Shown: positions 1 to 7,208, counted from the first letter of the stretch. The stretch is DNA of 7,493 nt from Christensenella sp. UBA767 (GCA_002297185.1 DBJV01000065.1:1946-9438), one strand, 5' to 3'. Translations and numbers: made by a program. Notes: generated by a model from the sequence alone, not told the origin.

Positions 1-485
1 GGCTCTTTCTTGTTCTTCATCCGTTTGGCGCGCTCACATAGTTTGCAAAAAAATCAACACTTAAACTTTCATTCGGGTGTGGGTGTCCCACCCTTATTGT
101 CATTCCGAGCGTAGCGTGGGAATCCAGCCGTAGGCGTATATGGAATATTCCAATAGCGCAATTTTATATCGCGCCTAACGTCACTCTTAGACAGGCGGAG
201 CCGTAGAATATAACTCCACGAAGAGATATTGTGAGCATCCACATCAAATCTCCATACAAGCACGAAGTGCGCCGCACCAAGCAAGCGATATAGCGAGACT
301 GTGGCAGGAGTTTTTGTCCCTGCTTGAACTGATAGCGTGTATCGGTTGCGCGGTTAGTAAGAGCAATAAATCAAGCGGGGCTGTCGGCAATCGCCAAAAA
401 CAATCAGGGATTAGTATTAATTTTAATCAAAAATATACAATTTTGGCGGTTGTCGTTGCCTCGGCGATGATTTTTGCTCTTTCGC
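1..485. other. Gene-free upstream region with repeat-like sequence
   Basis: I see no convincing gene here. Open frames exist on both strands, but they run through palindromic repeat sequence (69-284 on the minus strand) or straight into the rpmH promoter (314-520 on the plus strand), and they match no family I recognise. The stretch holds the REP-like palindromes at 75-123, a perfect 12-bp palindrome TGGAATATTCCA at 141-152, and a GCAGG/CCTGC inverted repeat (304-308 with 319-323). In many Bacillota the divergent dnaA gene and oriC lie upstream of rpmH. I find neither a dnaA start nor a cluster of DnaA boxes here. Confidence 0.6.
75..123. repeat. REP-like palindromic repeat, two adjacent hairpins
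   Basis: The first hairpin pairs GGGTG (75-79) with CACCC (89-93); an alternative register pairs GTGGG (79-83) with CCCAC (87-91). The second pairs ATTCC (102-106) with GGAAT (119-123) around a GAGCGTAGCG core. The form GTCATTCCGAGCG...GGAATCC resembles short dispersed palindromes that I know from intergenic regions of many bacterial genomes, where they often yield spurious short reading frames. Copy number in this genome cannot be seen from one copy, so calling it a dispersed repeat rests on resemblance. Confidence 0.5.
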
Positions 486-514
486 TTGACACTATCTTTT
501 GTTTTATTTATAAT
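486..514 (+). promoter_or_regulatory. Consensus sigma-70/sigma-A promoter for the rpmH operon
   Basis: The -35 box TTGACA (486-491) and the -10 box TATAAT (509-514) both match consensus perfectly and are separated by exactly 17 bp. Transcription should start near 521, giving a 5' leader of roughly 68 nt before the rpmH start at 589. A promoter this strong suits a ribosomal protein gene. No other good promoter is apparent up to mnmG, so it probably drives the whole seven-gene unit. Confidence 0.9.
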
Positions 515-588
515 GTTTAAGCATTTATATATTTATACGTGCGCATAAAGCAAAAAATAAAAGTCCTAAAAGACGGAGGAATATCACT

Positions 589-723
589 ATGAAACAAACC
601 TACCAACCCAAGAAAAGACAAAGAAGTAAAGTCCACGGATTCCGTGAAAGAATGTCCACCAAGTCCGGCAGAAACGTTCTCAAGAGACGTCGCAACAGAG
701 GCAGAAAGAAACTCAGCGCATAA
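589..723 (+). CDS. rpmH: 50S ribosomal protein L34 (bL34)
   Basis: This gene encodes bL34, a small, very basic protein of the large ribosomal subunit that binds 23S rRNA. The product is 44 residues, the usual family length. It begins MKQTYQPKKRQRSKVHGFRE and continues with the conserved pattern RMSTKSGRNVLKRRRNRGRK before the LSA end. The ATG is preceded by GGAGG at 575-579 with a 9-nt spacer, which fixes the start. It is the first gene of the operon, about 68 nt downstream of the predicted transcription start, and rnpA follows after 8 nt, the conserved bacterial arrangement. Nothing about it is unusual. Confidence 0.98.
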   Translation: MKQTYQPKKRQRSKVHGFRERMSTKSGRNVLKRRRNRGRKKLSA

Positions 724-731
724 CGATTGAT

Positions 732-1064
732 ATGCAAAAGCAATATAGACTCAAAAAAAGAGCGGCGTTTGCCTACGTTTATCGCAAAGGTGAAAAAGCC
801 TCTGCAAGAGACCTATTGCTTTTGAGTGCCAAATCCAAGGAAGGATTGAAAATCGGTCTTTCGGTGTCCAAGAAAGTCGGCGGAGCGGTTACACGCAATC
901 GTGTAAAACGCCTTCTTCGCGAGGCGATAAAGCCTCTTGAGGCGAATATTGACACCGGATATATGTACGTAATCGTGGCATATCCCTCGATTGCGGACAA
1001 GACGTATCGAGACGTATGTCAATCCGTCGAATACGCTTTCAAAAAAGCGGGGAAGTTGCAATGA
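732..1064 (+). CDS. rnpA: Ribonuclease P protein component
   Basis: The product is the protein subunit of RNase P, which binds the catalytic RNA and helps it remove 5' leaders from precursor tRNAs. It has 110 residues, within the normal 105-130 range. The signature is clear: KIGLSVSKKVGGAVTRNRVK at 40-59, containing the RNR motif (R55-N56-R57), followed by R60 and R63-E64 of the conserved KRxxRE helix. The N-terminal LKKRAAFAYVYRKG matches the usual segment that lines the substrate-leader cleft. No good Shine-Dalgarno precedes the ATG; the 8-nt gap after rpmH suggests coupled translation. Its TGA overlaps the yidD start as ATGA. Confidence 0.97.
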   Translation: MQKQYRLKKRAAFAYVYRKGEKASARDLLLLSAKSKEGLKIGLSVSKKVGGAVTRNRVKRLLREAIKPLEANIDTGYMYVIVAYPSIADKTYRDVCQSVEYAFKKAGKLQ

Positions 1065-1306
1065 TAAAGAGGTTTTGCCTTTGGCTGTTGCTTTTATACA
1101 AGCGCACGCTATCGCCGATCACGGGCAATCATTGCGCATACACACCCACATGTTCGATGTATTCGTACGACGCGATAAGCAAATGGGGCGCGTTTATCGG
1201 CATATTGCTCACCATAGAGCGGCTTTTGAGATGCACGCCGTTTGCCAAAGGCGGTTTTGATCCCGTCAAAGAGAATTATCGAGGAAGAATCAAATGGCTA
1301 ATTTGA
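1061..1306 (+). CDS. yidD: Membrane protein insertion efficiency factor YidD
   Basis: YidD is a small protein associated with the inner face of the membrane that assists YidC-dependent insertion. The product is 81 residues. The family's cysteine motifs are present: HCAYTPTCSMYSYDAI (24-39, Cys25 and Cys31) and RCTPFAKGGFDPV (57-69, Cys58). The N-terminus MIKRFCLWLLLLYKRTLSP is the usual amphipathic or hydrophobic membrane-binding helix. An in-frame upstream ATG at 1016 would add 15 residues lying inside rnpA. I prefer 1061 because it gives the standard YidD N-terminus, has GGGGAAG (1049-1055) just upstream and forms the ATGA overlap with the rnpA stop. Its 3' end overlaps yidC by 13 nt. Confidence 0.96.
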   Translation: MIKRFCLWLLLLYKRTLSPITGNHCAYTPTCSMYSYDAISKWGAFIGILLTIERLLRCTPFAKGGFDPVKENYRGRIKWLI

Positions 1307-2550
1307 GTTATCCGCAAAAGCGCAAAATACAAGTATATCTTATCGCGGCAATGATCGCGATACTTTGCTGTATTTTGGTTGCTTGCAACAGCGACAACTC
1401 GTACAGTGTAGTCGGCGAAACAGTCAGCGAACCGACGCACTTTATGGCAAAATTCATGATCGTCATGAACAACGCACTCGGCGGCGGAACGGCAAGTTTC
1501 GGCTGGACGGTCGTATTGTTCACGGTCGTTTTGCGTCTCATTCTTTCCCCGTTCGACATCTGGCAAAAAGTAATTGCCAGAAAGAACAGCAAAGCAATGG
1601 AGCGTATGCGTCCGCAACTCGAAGTTTTGCAAGAAAGATATGCCGACGACAAGCAGCGTTTACAACAAGAGCAAATGGCTCTTTACAAAAAGGAAAAATA
1701 TTCCACGTTCGGCATGTGCTTGCCCACGATAATCACGTTCGTCGTGTTCTTCGTCGTGTTCGCAGGATTCAGACAAATGGTCGGCTATCAATTTGCCAAA
1801 GACTACAAAGAATGCGTCAACGCATACGACGCGTCCATCTCTCAACAAATCGAGCAGGCAAAGGACAGCGAAGAATGGGCAGGAGCAATCGTCGATAACG
1901 GCGACGGCAAATACGATTTGGACGATATCGCAAAGACGGAAAAGGGCGCAGAATTTTTGGCAGGCGCAAAGAGCAACGCACAAGATGCGGTCTATAAAGT
2001 CTATTATTCCGACGAACAAGTCACAATCAGAAGTTGGCTTTGGATAAAAAACATTTTCGTTTCCGACAACTGGGCAAAATCCGTTCCCGATTTCGAGACC
2101 GTTACAGGTCAATCGGGTATGGCTACTTCAAAACTTACGGGTATCACCAAGGACGAGTATAACACCGTTATGGCAAAAGTTCTCGGCACGGGCGGATACG
2201 GCAAGGACGGCAAGTGGAACGGACTTCTCATTTTGCCCGTATTGTCCATAGCGTTGAGTTTGCTCTCAACCGTGCTTATGTCCAAGGCGCAAGGTCAACC
2301 GCCGGCGCCGGCACCCAAGGCAGAAGGCGAGGCAGCGGATAAAGCCAAAGCGCAACAACAATCCATGAAGATGATGCAGTACATCATGCCGATTATGTTC
2401 GGTGTGTTCGCACTCTTCTATTCGGGTGCGTTTGCGCTTTATATGTTCACAAGTTCGCTTTGCGCGATATTGTTCCAATTGACGTTCAATCTCATCGCAA
2501 AGATAGTGGACGTTCTAAGAGAAGGCAACAAGGGCGTTGCCAAAAGATAG
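1294..2550 (+). CDS. yidC: YidC/SpoIIIJ-type membrane protein insertase with enlarged external loop
   Basis: This is a YidC/Oxa1/Alb3-family insertase that places proteins into the cytoplasmic membrane, alone or with Sec. The N-terminal hydrophobic segment (12-30) ends in a lipobox LVAC, so Cys31 may be lipidated as in Gram-positive SpoIIIJ. The core follows: TM1 about 69-87 with groove Arg81; a charged cytoplasmic hairpin about 95-138; TM2 about 141-160 (CLPTIITFVVFFVVFAGF); TM3 about 311-329; TM4 and TM5 about 362-405. At 418 residues it is much longer than SpoIIIJ (about 260). Most of the excess lies between TM2 and TM3 (about 165-310), predicted outside the cell. The TM3-TM4 loop has a Pro/Ala-rich stretch (QPPAPAPKAEGEAADKAKAQ). 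The start has GAGGAAG at 1281-1287 with a 6-nt spacer. khpB follows after 8 nt. Confidence 0.96.
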   Translation: MANLSYPQKRKIQVYLIAAMIAILCCILVACNSDNSYSVVGETVSEPTHFMAKFMIVMNNALGGGTASFGWTVVLFTVVLRLILSPFDIWQKVIARKNSKAMERMRPQLEVLQERYADDKQRLQQEQMALYKKEKYSTFGMCLPTIITFVVFFVVFAGFRQMVGYQFAKDYKECVNAYDASISQQIEQAKDSEEWAGAIVDNGDGKYDLDDIAKTEKGAEFLAGAKSNAQDAVYKVYYSDEQVTIRSWLWIKNIFVSDNWAKSVPDFETVTGQSGMATSKLTGITKDEYNTVMAKVLGTGGYGKDGKWNGLLILPVLSIALSLLSTVLMSKAQGQPPAPAPKAEGEAADKAKAQQQSMKMMQYIMPIMFGVFALFYSGAFALYMFTSSLCAILFQLTFNLIAKIVDVLREGNKGVAKR

Positions 2551-2558
2551 GAGTTAAA

Positions 2559-3443
2559 ATGGAAAAATCAATAGAAACACAAGCGTCATCGGTGGATATC
2601 GCCGTCGAAAAGGCGTTGGTGGAACTCGGTGTGTCGAGAGACAAGGTTGACGTCGAAGTGCTTGCCAAGGGCGGATTGTTCTCCAAGGCAAAAGTCAGAG
2701 TCACCGTCAAAGACACCGTAGCCGACAAGATGGCAGAGTTTATCAACGGCACGCTTGAACGTATGGGGCTCACCTCTCGCGCGACGGTTGAAGAGAAAGA
2801 CAACACTCTTTACATCACCATCCAAGGCGACGACAGCGGTGTGGCAATCGGATACAGAGGAGAGGCGCTCGACGCATTCCAATACCTTGCGCTCACCTTC
2901 CTCAACGAGCATAAATGCGAGTTTAAGAAAGTCGTCGTAGATTGCGAAAACTATCGCGAAAAACGCAAAGAAACACTCACCGCGCTTGCGGAGAAACTCG
3001 CACAAAAAGCAGTCCGCTTGTGCCGCAAGATTGCTCTCGAACCGATGAACCCGTTTGAAAGACGTATCATCCACAGCGCGCTTGCAGACAGCGAAATCGC
3101 AGATACCGAAAGCGAGGGTGAAGAACCTCAAAGATATATCGTCATTATCCCCAAGGGCGTAGAACTCAAAGACCAACGTCCCATCAAGAACGGCGAGCGC
3201 GAGCCGAGAAAAGACTCTCGCAAAGGCGGCAAAAACGACCGCCGCGACCGCAACAACGGCAAGGGCAGACGCGACGACAGAAGAAACGACCGTCGTGAAC
3301 GCAAACCGCGCGAGGAAGAGGTCGAAGTTGCAGACGGCAGAGTATATCGCGGATATTTCACCGAGCAAGACGATTTCGTCAAGCCCGTAGCGCAATCCGG
3401 CCCGCCCAAATTCAAGAGTTTTGGTGGAAAAAAGAAATTCTAA
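2559..3443 (+). CDS. khpB: RNA-binding protein KhpB (Jag/EloR), with Arg-rich C-terminal tail
   Basis: KhpB (Jag, SpoIIIJ-associated) is a cytoplasmic RNA-binding protein. In other Bacillota it partners the single-KH protein KhpA and affects cell elongation and RNA fate. The product has 294 residues. A Jag_N domain (about 3-52) contains the conserved AKGGLFSKAKVRV. A KH domain (about 83-128) has the GxxG loop G98-Y-R-G101, followed by EALDAFQYL. An R3H domain (about 133-198) has the RxxxH motif at R168/H172. From about 205 to 294 a low-complexity tail rich in Arg, Lys, Asp, Gly and Asn ends in FGGKKKF and is probably disordered. AGGAG (2549-2553), overlapping the yidC stop, supports this start. 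An in-frame extension to 2460 would read through yidC and is rejected. Confidence 0.95.
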   Translation: MEKSIETQASSVDIAVEKALVELGVSRDKVDVEVLAKGGLFSKAKVRVTVKDTVADKMAEFINGTLERMGLTSRATVEEKDNTLYITIQGDDSGVAIGYRGEALDAFQYLALTFLNEHKCEFKKVVVDCENYREKRKETLTALAEKLAQKAVRLCRKIALEPMNPFERRIIHSALADSEIADTESEGEEPQRYIVIIPKGVELKDQRPIKNGEREPRKDSRKGGKNDRRDRNNGKGRRDDRRNDRRERKPREEEVEVADGRVYRGYFTEQDDFVKPVAQSGPPKFKSFGGKKKF

Positions 3444-3444
3444 A

Positions 3445-4797
3445 ATGAGTACGATAGCGGCAATTTCATCACCGATAGGTGCAGGTGGTATCGGCATAGT
3501 ACGTGTTTCCGGCGAGGAGGCACTGCGCATCGCCGATGCCATTTTCTATTTTGCGCATCCCGTCAAGGACGACGGGACGGTTTGCCATACCCAAGGCGTT
3601 AGACAGAATTGGAAACCGCTTATGATGAACTTCGGCACTTTCCACGCCACCGAGTTTTGCGACAAAGGCTATGCCGTATATTTCCCGGGCGCGCGCGCAT
3701 ACACGGGCGAAGATACGGTTGAGTTTTATTTGCACGGCGGCGTACGCATCATGCAAGGCGCGCTCGACACACTTCTTGCAAACGGTGCGGTTATGGCAAA
3801 GAACGGCGAATTTACCAAACGCGCGTTTCTCAACGGACGACTTTCTCTTGCCGATGCAGAGGGCGTTATCGACATGATACAAGCCGAGAGCGCAGCAGGC
3901 GTAAAAGCGGCGTATAGGCTCATGCAAGGCGAGGTATCCAAGAAAATCAATTCCGTTTGCGACGAGCTTGAAAAGATAATCGCCACTCTCGAGGCAACTC
4001 TCGATTATCCCGATGAAATGGAGGACGAAGTGTTGCCCTCGTTGCCCGACGAGGTAAACGGAGTACTTGACGAGGTCAATGCGCTCATAGCCACCGCAAA
4101 GAGCGGCAAAATCGCAAAATACGGCATAAACGTTGCGCTTGCAGGCAACGCCAACGCAGGCAAATCCTCGCTTATGAACGCACTTCTCAAAGAGGACAGA
4201 GCCATCGTCACGGACGTCGCAGGCACGACGAGAGATACGGTTGAGGACAGTTTCGAGTGCGACGGCGTAAAGATAAATCTTATCGACACCGCAGGCATAC
4301 GTCAAAGTTCCGACGTCGTTGAAAGCAAGGGTATAGAGCGCGCCAAGAAAGCCTTTGAGGGCGCAGACGTAATCTTGCACGTCGTCGATACAACTAACGG
4401 CGACAAGGACGATATCAGACTTCCCGAGGGTGTAATAACGTTTGACGTATTCAATAAGTGCGATGAAACCGGTTTTGGAAAACACACCGATAATAATCAA
4501 TTTGAAATAAGCGCAAAGACGGGCAAAGGCGTTGACGCACTTGCGCACGCAATAGCCGCTTTATATAAGGAAGATAAAGTTGAGGACGGCGAGATAATCA
4601 CGTCGCAACGACACGTATCGGCACTTTATCAAGCCAAAACGGCACTAGAAAGTGCGATTGAGTCATTAGACGATACGATTGATTGTACGCTTATCGATTT
4701 GCGCCGTGCTTATGACGCGCTCGGCGAAATAACGGGCAAGACCGCAACGCAAGACGTTGTGGATAGCATATTTTCTCGTTTCTGCGTGGGCAAATAA
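3445..4797 (+). CDS. mnmE: tRNA uridine-5-carboxymethylaminomethyl(34) synthesis GTPase MnmE
   Basis: MnmE (TrmE, ThdF) is a potassium-dependent dimeric GTPase. With MnmG it adds the carboxymethylaminomethyl (or aminomethyl) group at C5 of wobble uridine 34 in certain tRNAs, using a tetrahydrofolate derivative. The product is 450 residues, close to the usual 450-460. The N-terminal folate-binding domain opens with STIAAISSPIGAGGIGIVRV (2-21). The GTPase motifs are complete: G1 GNANAGKSS (234-242), G2 AGTTRDT (259-265), G3 DTAG (281-284), G4 NKCD (337-340) and G5 SAK (356-358). The C-terminus is FCVGK, retaining the catalytic-domain Cys447 (usual form FCIGK). The ATG lies 1 nt after the khpB stop without a good Shine-Dalgarno, so translation is probably coupled. 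An upstream in-frame TTG at 3421 would add 8 residues without family support. Confidence 0.97.
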   Translation: MSTIAAISSPIGAGGIGIVRVSGEEALRIADAIFYFAHPVKDDGTVCHTQGVRQNWKPLMMNFGTFHATEFCDKGYAVYFPGARAYTGEDTVEFYLHGGVRIMQGALDTLLANGAVMAKNGEFTKRAFLNGRLSLADAEGVIDMIQAESAAGVKAAYRLMQGEVSKKINSVCDELEKIIATLEATLDYPDEMEDEVLPSLPDEVNGVLDEVNALIATAKSGKIAKYGINVALAGNANAGKSSLMNALLKEDRAIVTDVAGTTRDTVEDSFECDGVKINLIDTAGIRQSSDVVESKGIERAKKAFEGADVILHVVDTTNGDKDDIRLPEGVITFDVFNKCDETGFGKHTDNNQFEISAKTGKGVDALAHAIAALYKEDKVEDGEIITSQRHVSALYQAKTALESAIESLDDTIDCTLIDLRRAYDALGEITGKTATQDVVDSIFSRFCVGK

Positions 4798-4943
4798 AAG
4801 CACGCAAAGGTAAAAATATCTGCAATCGAGAGAATTTAAATAAATAACCAAAGAGAAAATCGCGGCAAATTCACGCAATAAAAATGCAAGGAATTTGCCA
4901 TATAAAAGATAATAATTTTTGCGAGTAATCGCGATATACAACT
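4783..4943 (+). other. mnmE-mnmG spacer with three inverted repeats
   Basis: The 146-nt gap (4798-4943) is the only sizeable spacer inside the operon. TGCGTG (4783-4788) pairs with CACGCA (4801-4806) across the mnmE stop codon. GGCAAATTC (4864-4872) pairs perfectly with GAATTTGCC (4891-4899) around an 18-nt loop. GCGA (4921-4924) pairs with TCGC (4929-4932) around GTAA just before the mnmG start. None is followed by a T-tract, so they do not look like intrinsic terminators. I find no convincing -35/-10 pair. They could mark RNA processing or control mnmG translation, which also lacks a clear Shine-Dalgarno. This reading is inference. Confidence 0.4.
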
Positions 4944-6776
4944 ATGCAAAATTTTGACGCTGTCGTAATAGGAGGCGGACACGCAGGTGTCGAGGCCTCG
5001 CTTGCGCTTGCAAGACTCAATAAAAAAACGCTTATGCTGTGCCTTGATTACGGCACGGTTTCTTTGATGCCTTGCAATCCTGCAATCGGCGGAACGGCAA
5101 AGGGACATCTCGTCAAAGAGGTTGATGCGCTCGGCGGTCAAATGGGACTTTCTGCGGACAAGGCACTTCTTCAAATCAAGACGCTCAATTCGGCAAAAGG
5201 CCCGGCGGTGTTCTCGTTGAGAGGGCAAGAGGATAAGGCGGTTTATCACGCTCTTATGCTCGACATCGTGAAGAACCAACCCAATCTCACCGTTCTCGAC
5301 AAAGAGGCGAGTGAGGTCGTGGCAAAGGACGGCAAAGTCTGCGCCATGCGCACGACGGATGGTGAAGAGTACGCTTGCAAAGCCGTGGTGCTTGCAACGG
5401 GCGTTTATCTCAACGGCGCGATTATTATAGGCGATTACGTCAAAAAGAGCGGCCCGAGCGGATTTGAAAGCGCAACGCATCTCACGGACAGCCTCAAAAA
5501 TCTCGGAGTGCAAATGCGCCGTTTCAAGACGGGAACGCCTGCGAGAATTTACCGTGACAGCATTGATTTCTCCAAAATGGAAATTCAAAGAGGAGACGAC
5601 AGCGACAGGTTTTCCTTTATGTCGCCTCACGAGGTTTTCAAAGAAGAACCGTGCTGGCTCACTTACACTAATGCCCAAACGCACAAGATTATCCTTGACA
5701 ATATAGACCGTTCTCCGCTTTACAACGGAACGATACAGTCGGTGGGCCCGAGATATTGTCCGTCTATCGAAACCAAAGTGATGCGTTTCAAAGACAAGGA
5801 AAGACACCAGATTTTTGTCGAACCCGAGGGAGCGGACAGCGAAGAGATGTACATACAAGGTATGTCCACGTCCTTGCCGCACGACGTGCAAGAACAGATG
5901 TATCGCACTTTGCCCGGACTTGAAAATTGCCGCTTTGCCAAATACGGCTACGCCATCGAATACGATTGTCTCGATCCTCTCGGCATGTATCCCTCGCTTG
6001 AAAACAAAGCGGTCGAAGGCTTGTTCTCTGCAGGGCAGATGAACGGCAGCAGCGGATACGAAGAGGCGGCGGCGCAAGGTCTTATCGCAGGTATCAACGC
6101 AGCAAGAAAGATAGACGGCAAAGATCCGCTCGTGTTGCGCAGAGATCAAGCGTATATAGGCGTGCTTATAGACGACCTCGTTACGAAAGGCACCAACGAG
6201 CCGTACAGAATGATGACCGCACGTGCGGAACATCGCATATTCTTGCGCCAAGACAACGCAGACATGCGCCTCACTCCGATAGGCAGAGAAATAGGCCTTG
6301 TCGATGACGCACGCTATCAGCGTATGCTCGACAAAAAGGCAATGATAGAGCGTGTTATCGAGTTTTCTTCCAAAACGATGTCGAGAGATATCGTCGAGGG
6401 TTTATTTGCAGAACTCGGTGAAGAAATGCCTCAAAAAACTCCCACTTTTGCCGAGATTTGCAGACGTCCGAGCGTAGAGGCGCATCATTTGAGAAGATTT
6501 ATCGATTTCGAGTGTGACGACGAGGCGTTGAAGGCGGCGGTAATCGAACTAAAATACGAGGGTTATCTCAAAAAAGAGCAATCGGCAATCAACGAACAAA
6601 AGAGATTGGAAGGCAAGCTTATTCCCAAAGACTTCGATTACAATTCAATCAAAGCGCTGCGCATCGAGGCAAGACAAAAACTTTCCGAAATCCGTCCGCT
6701 CAACCTCGGTCAAGCGTCCAGAATATCAGGCGTATCGCCTGCAGACATCGCAGTTTTGATAGTCGCGTTGAGGTAA
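4944..6776 (+). CDS. mnmG: tRNA uridine-5-carboxymethylaminomethyl(34) synthesis enzyme MnmG
   Basis: MnmG (GidA) is the FAD- and NADH-dependent partner of MnmE in modifying wobble uridine 34. The product is 610 residues, slightly short of the usual 620-630. The N-terminal dinucleotide fold has GGGHAGVEA (10-18). MPCNPAIGGTAKGH follows with Cys44, and RYCPSIETKVMRF carries Cys272; these match the two catalytically important cysteines of the family (Cys47 and Cys277 in E. coli). The second FAD motif is NGSSGYEEAAAQG (367-379). ARAEHRIFLRQDNADMRL and the C-terminal GQASRISGVSPADIA belong to the C-terminal domains; the last helical part contacts MnmE. The ATG gives the standard N-terminus, although the Shine-Dalgarno is poor. 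It is the last gene before the terminator; the rsmG gene that often follows is absent. Confidence 0.97.
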   Translation: MQNFDAVVIGGGHAGVEASLALARLNKKTLMLCLDYGTVSLMPCNPAIGGTAKGHLVKEVDALGGQMGLSADKALLQIKTLNSAKGPAVFSLRGQEDKAVYHALMLDIVKNQPNLTVLDKEASEVVAKDGKVCAMRTTDGEEYACKAVVLATGVYLNGAIIIGDYVKKSGPSGFESATHLTDSLKNLGVQMRRFKTGTPARIYRDSIDFSKMEIQRGDDSDRFSFMSPHEVFKEEPCWLTYTNAQTHKIILDNIDRSPLYNGTIQSVGPRYCPSIETKVMRFKDKERHQIFVEPEGADSEEMYIQGMSTSLPHDVQEQMYRTLPGLENCRFAKYGYAIEYDCLDPLGMYPSLENKAVEGLFSAGQMNGSSGYEEAAAQGLIAGINAARKIDGKDPLVLRRDQAYIGVLIDDLVTKGTNEPYRMMTARAEHRIFLRQDNADMRLTPIGREIGLVDDARYQRMLDKKAMIERVIEFSSKTMSRDIVEGLFAELGEEMPQKTPTFAEICRRPSVEAHHLRRFIDFECDDEALKAAVIELKYEGYLKKEQSAINEQKRLEGKLIPKDFDYNSIKALRIEARQKLSEIRPLNLGQASRISGVSPADIAVLIVALR

Positions 6777-6794
6777 AAACAAAAATATTCAGAC

Positions 6795-6823
6795 AAAAGC
6801 GTCAATCGACGCTTTTTCTTTTT
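6795..6823 (+). terminator. Intrinsic terminator after mnmG
   Basis: AAAAGCGTC (6795-6803) pairs with GACGCTTTT (6808-6816) around the four-base loop AATC. The stem runs into the T-rich stretch TTTTTCTTTTT (6813-6823). It lies 18 nt past the mnmG stop and has the classic rho-independent form, so it should end the rpmH-mnmG transcript. Confidence 0.88.
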
Positions 6824-7173
6824 GCAAAAAACAAACAAAGAGCGAACGAAAAATCAATTTTATAAAAAATTATTAATTTTTCATATTGGTTTTATTTAAT
6901 TCGCTCAAAATCAACGATATATGCGGTTAGATATTCGAAAAGTCGCACTTTTTATATTTCAAAAACGTCCTTTTATAAAAACACCCGTTTAGAATGCCGA
7001 TTTCAATAAAAACGGTAATTTTGCAGGTTTTTTATAGAAAAAATAGCCTTTCTGTAAGCAAGTCAAAGTACATTTTTACACAAATCTTGCAAAAATTGTT
7101 AAAAGTTTTTAATGGTTTTGTGGGGAATTTTGCGAAATTTGCAAAAAAATATAAAAAAATTTACAAAAACCCC
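6824..7173. other. AT-rich gene-free region
   Basis: This stretch is far richer in A and T than the flanking genes, with many A- and T-tracts. I see no gene. The frame at 6994-7206 is Lys/Asn/Phe-rich, as random AT-rich sequence tends to be, and runs into the promoter at 7174. One inverted repeat stands out: GAGCGAA (6840-6846) with TTCGCTC (6900-6906). Nested inside it are GAAAAAT (6848-6854) with ATTTTTC (6876-6882), and AATTTT (6856-6861) with AAAATT (6866-6871), giving a long imperfect hairpin of 67 nt. The A-tracts directly upstream of 7174 could act as an UP-like element for that promoter. Confidence 0.6.
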
Positions 7174-7202
7174 TTGACAAATAATTCTTTTTGGCATAAT
7201 AT
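7174..7202 (+). promoter_or_regulatory. Strong sigma-70/sigma-A-type promoter
   Basis: A perfect -35 TTGACA lies at 7174-7179. The -10 is either TAATAT (7197-7202, 17-bp spacer, 4 of 6 matches) or CATAAT (7195-7200, 15-bp spacer, 5 of 6 matches). Runs of A and T just upstream (7143-7170) resemble an UP element. Transcription would start at about 7207-7210 and enter the structured segment that follows. It is separated from mnmG by a terminator, so it defines an independent unit. Confidence 0.75.
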
Positions 7203-7208
7203 GTAAAC

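Noticed and set aside
1..20. Possible minus-strand gene start (MKNKKE) running off the left edge, perhaps dnaA
   Set aside because: Only six codons are visible, no Shine-Dalgarno precedes the ATG, and the residues are not diagnostic of any family.
69..284. Minus-strand frame of 71 codons
   Set aside because: It reads through the REP-like palindromes, giving a repeat-type peptide (PRYARNDNKGGTPTPE), and has no family resemblance.
314..520. Plus-strand frame of 68 codons starting at TTG with AGGAG nearby and one hydrophobic stretch
   Set aside because: Its last codons are the consensus promoter of rpmH, the spacer to AGGAG is only about 3 nt, and no family is recognisable. A gene remnant is possible but unsupported.
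3469..4548. Long minus-strand frames opposite mnmE, mnmG (4836-6251) and khpB (2586-3542)
   Set aside because: They are shadows of well-supported plus-strand genes, caused by codon bias; their products are Cys/Arg/Phe-rich and match no family.
6824..7173. AT-rich region as a replication origin
   Set aside because: I found no cluster of DnaA boxes (TTATNCACA); the nearest match, TTTTACACA around 7075-7083, has two mismatches.
6994..7206. Plus-strand frame of 70 codons in the AT-rich region
   Set aside because: Composition is that of random AT-rich DNA (Lys/Phe/Asn/Ile), it has no clear ribosome-binding site, and it overlaps the 7174 promoter.
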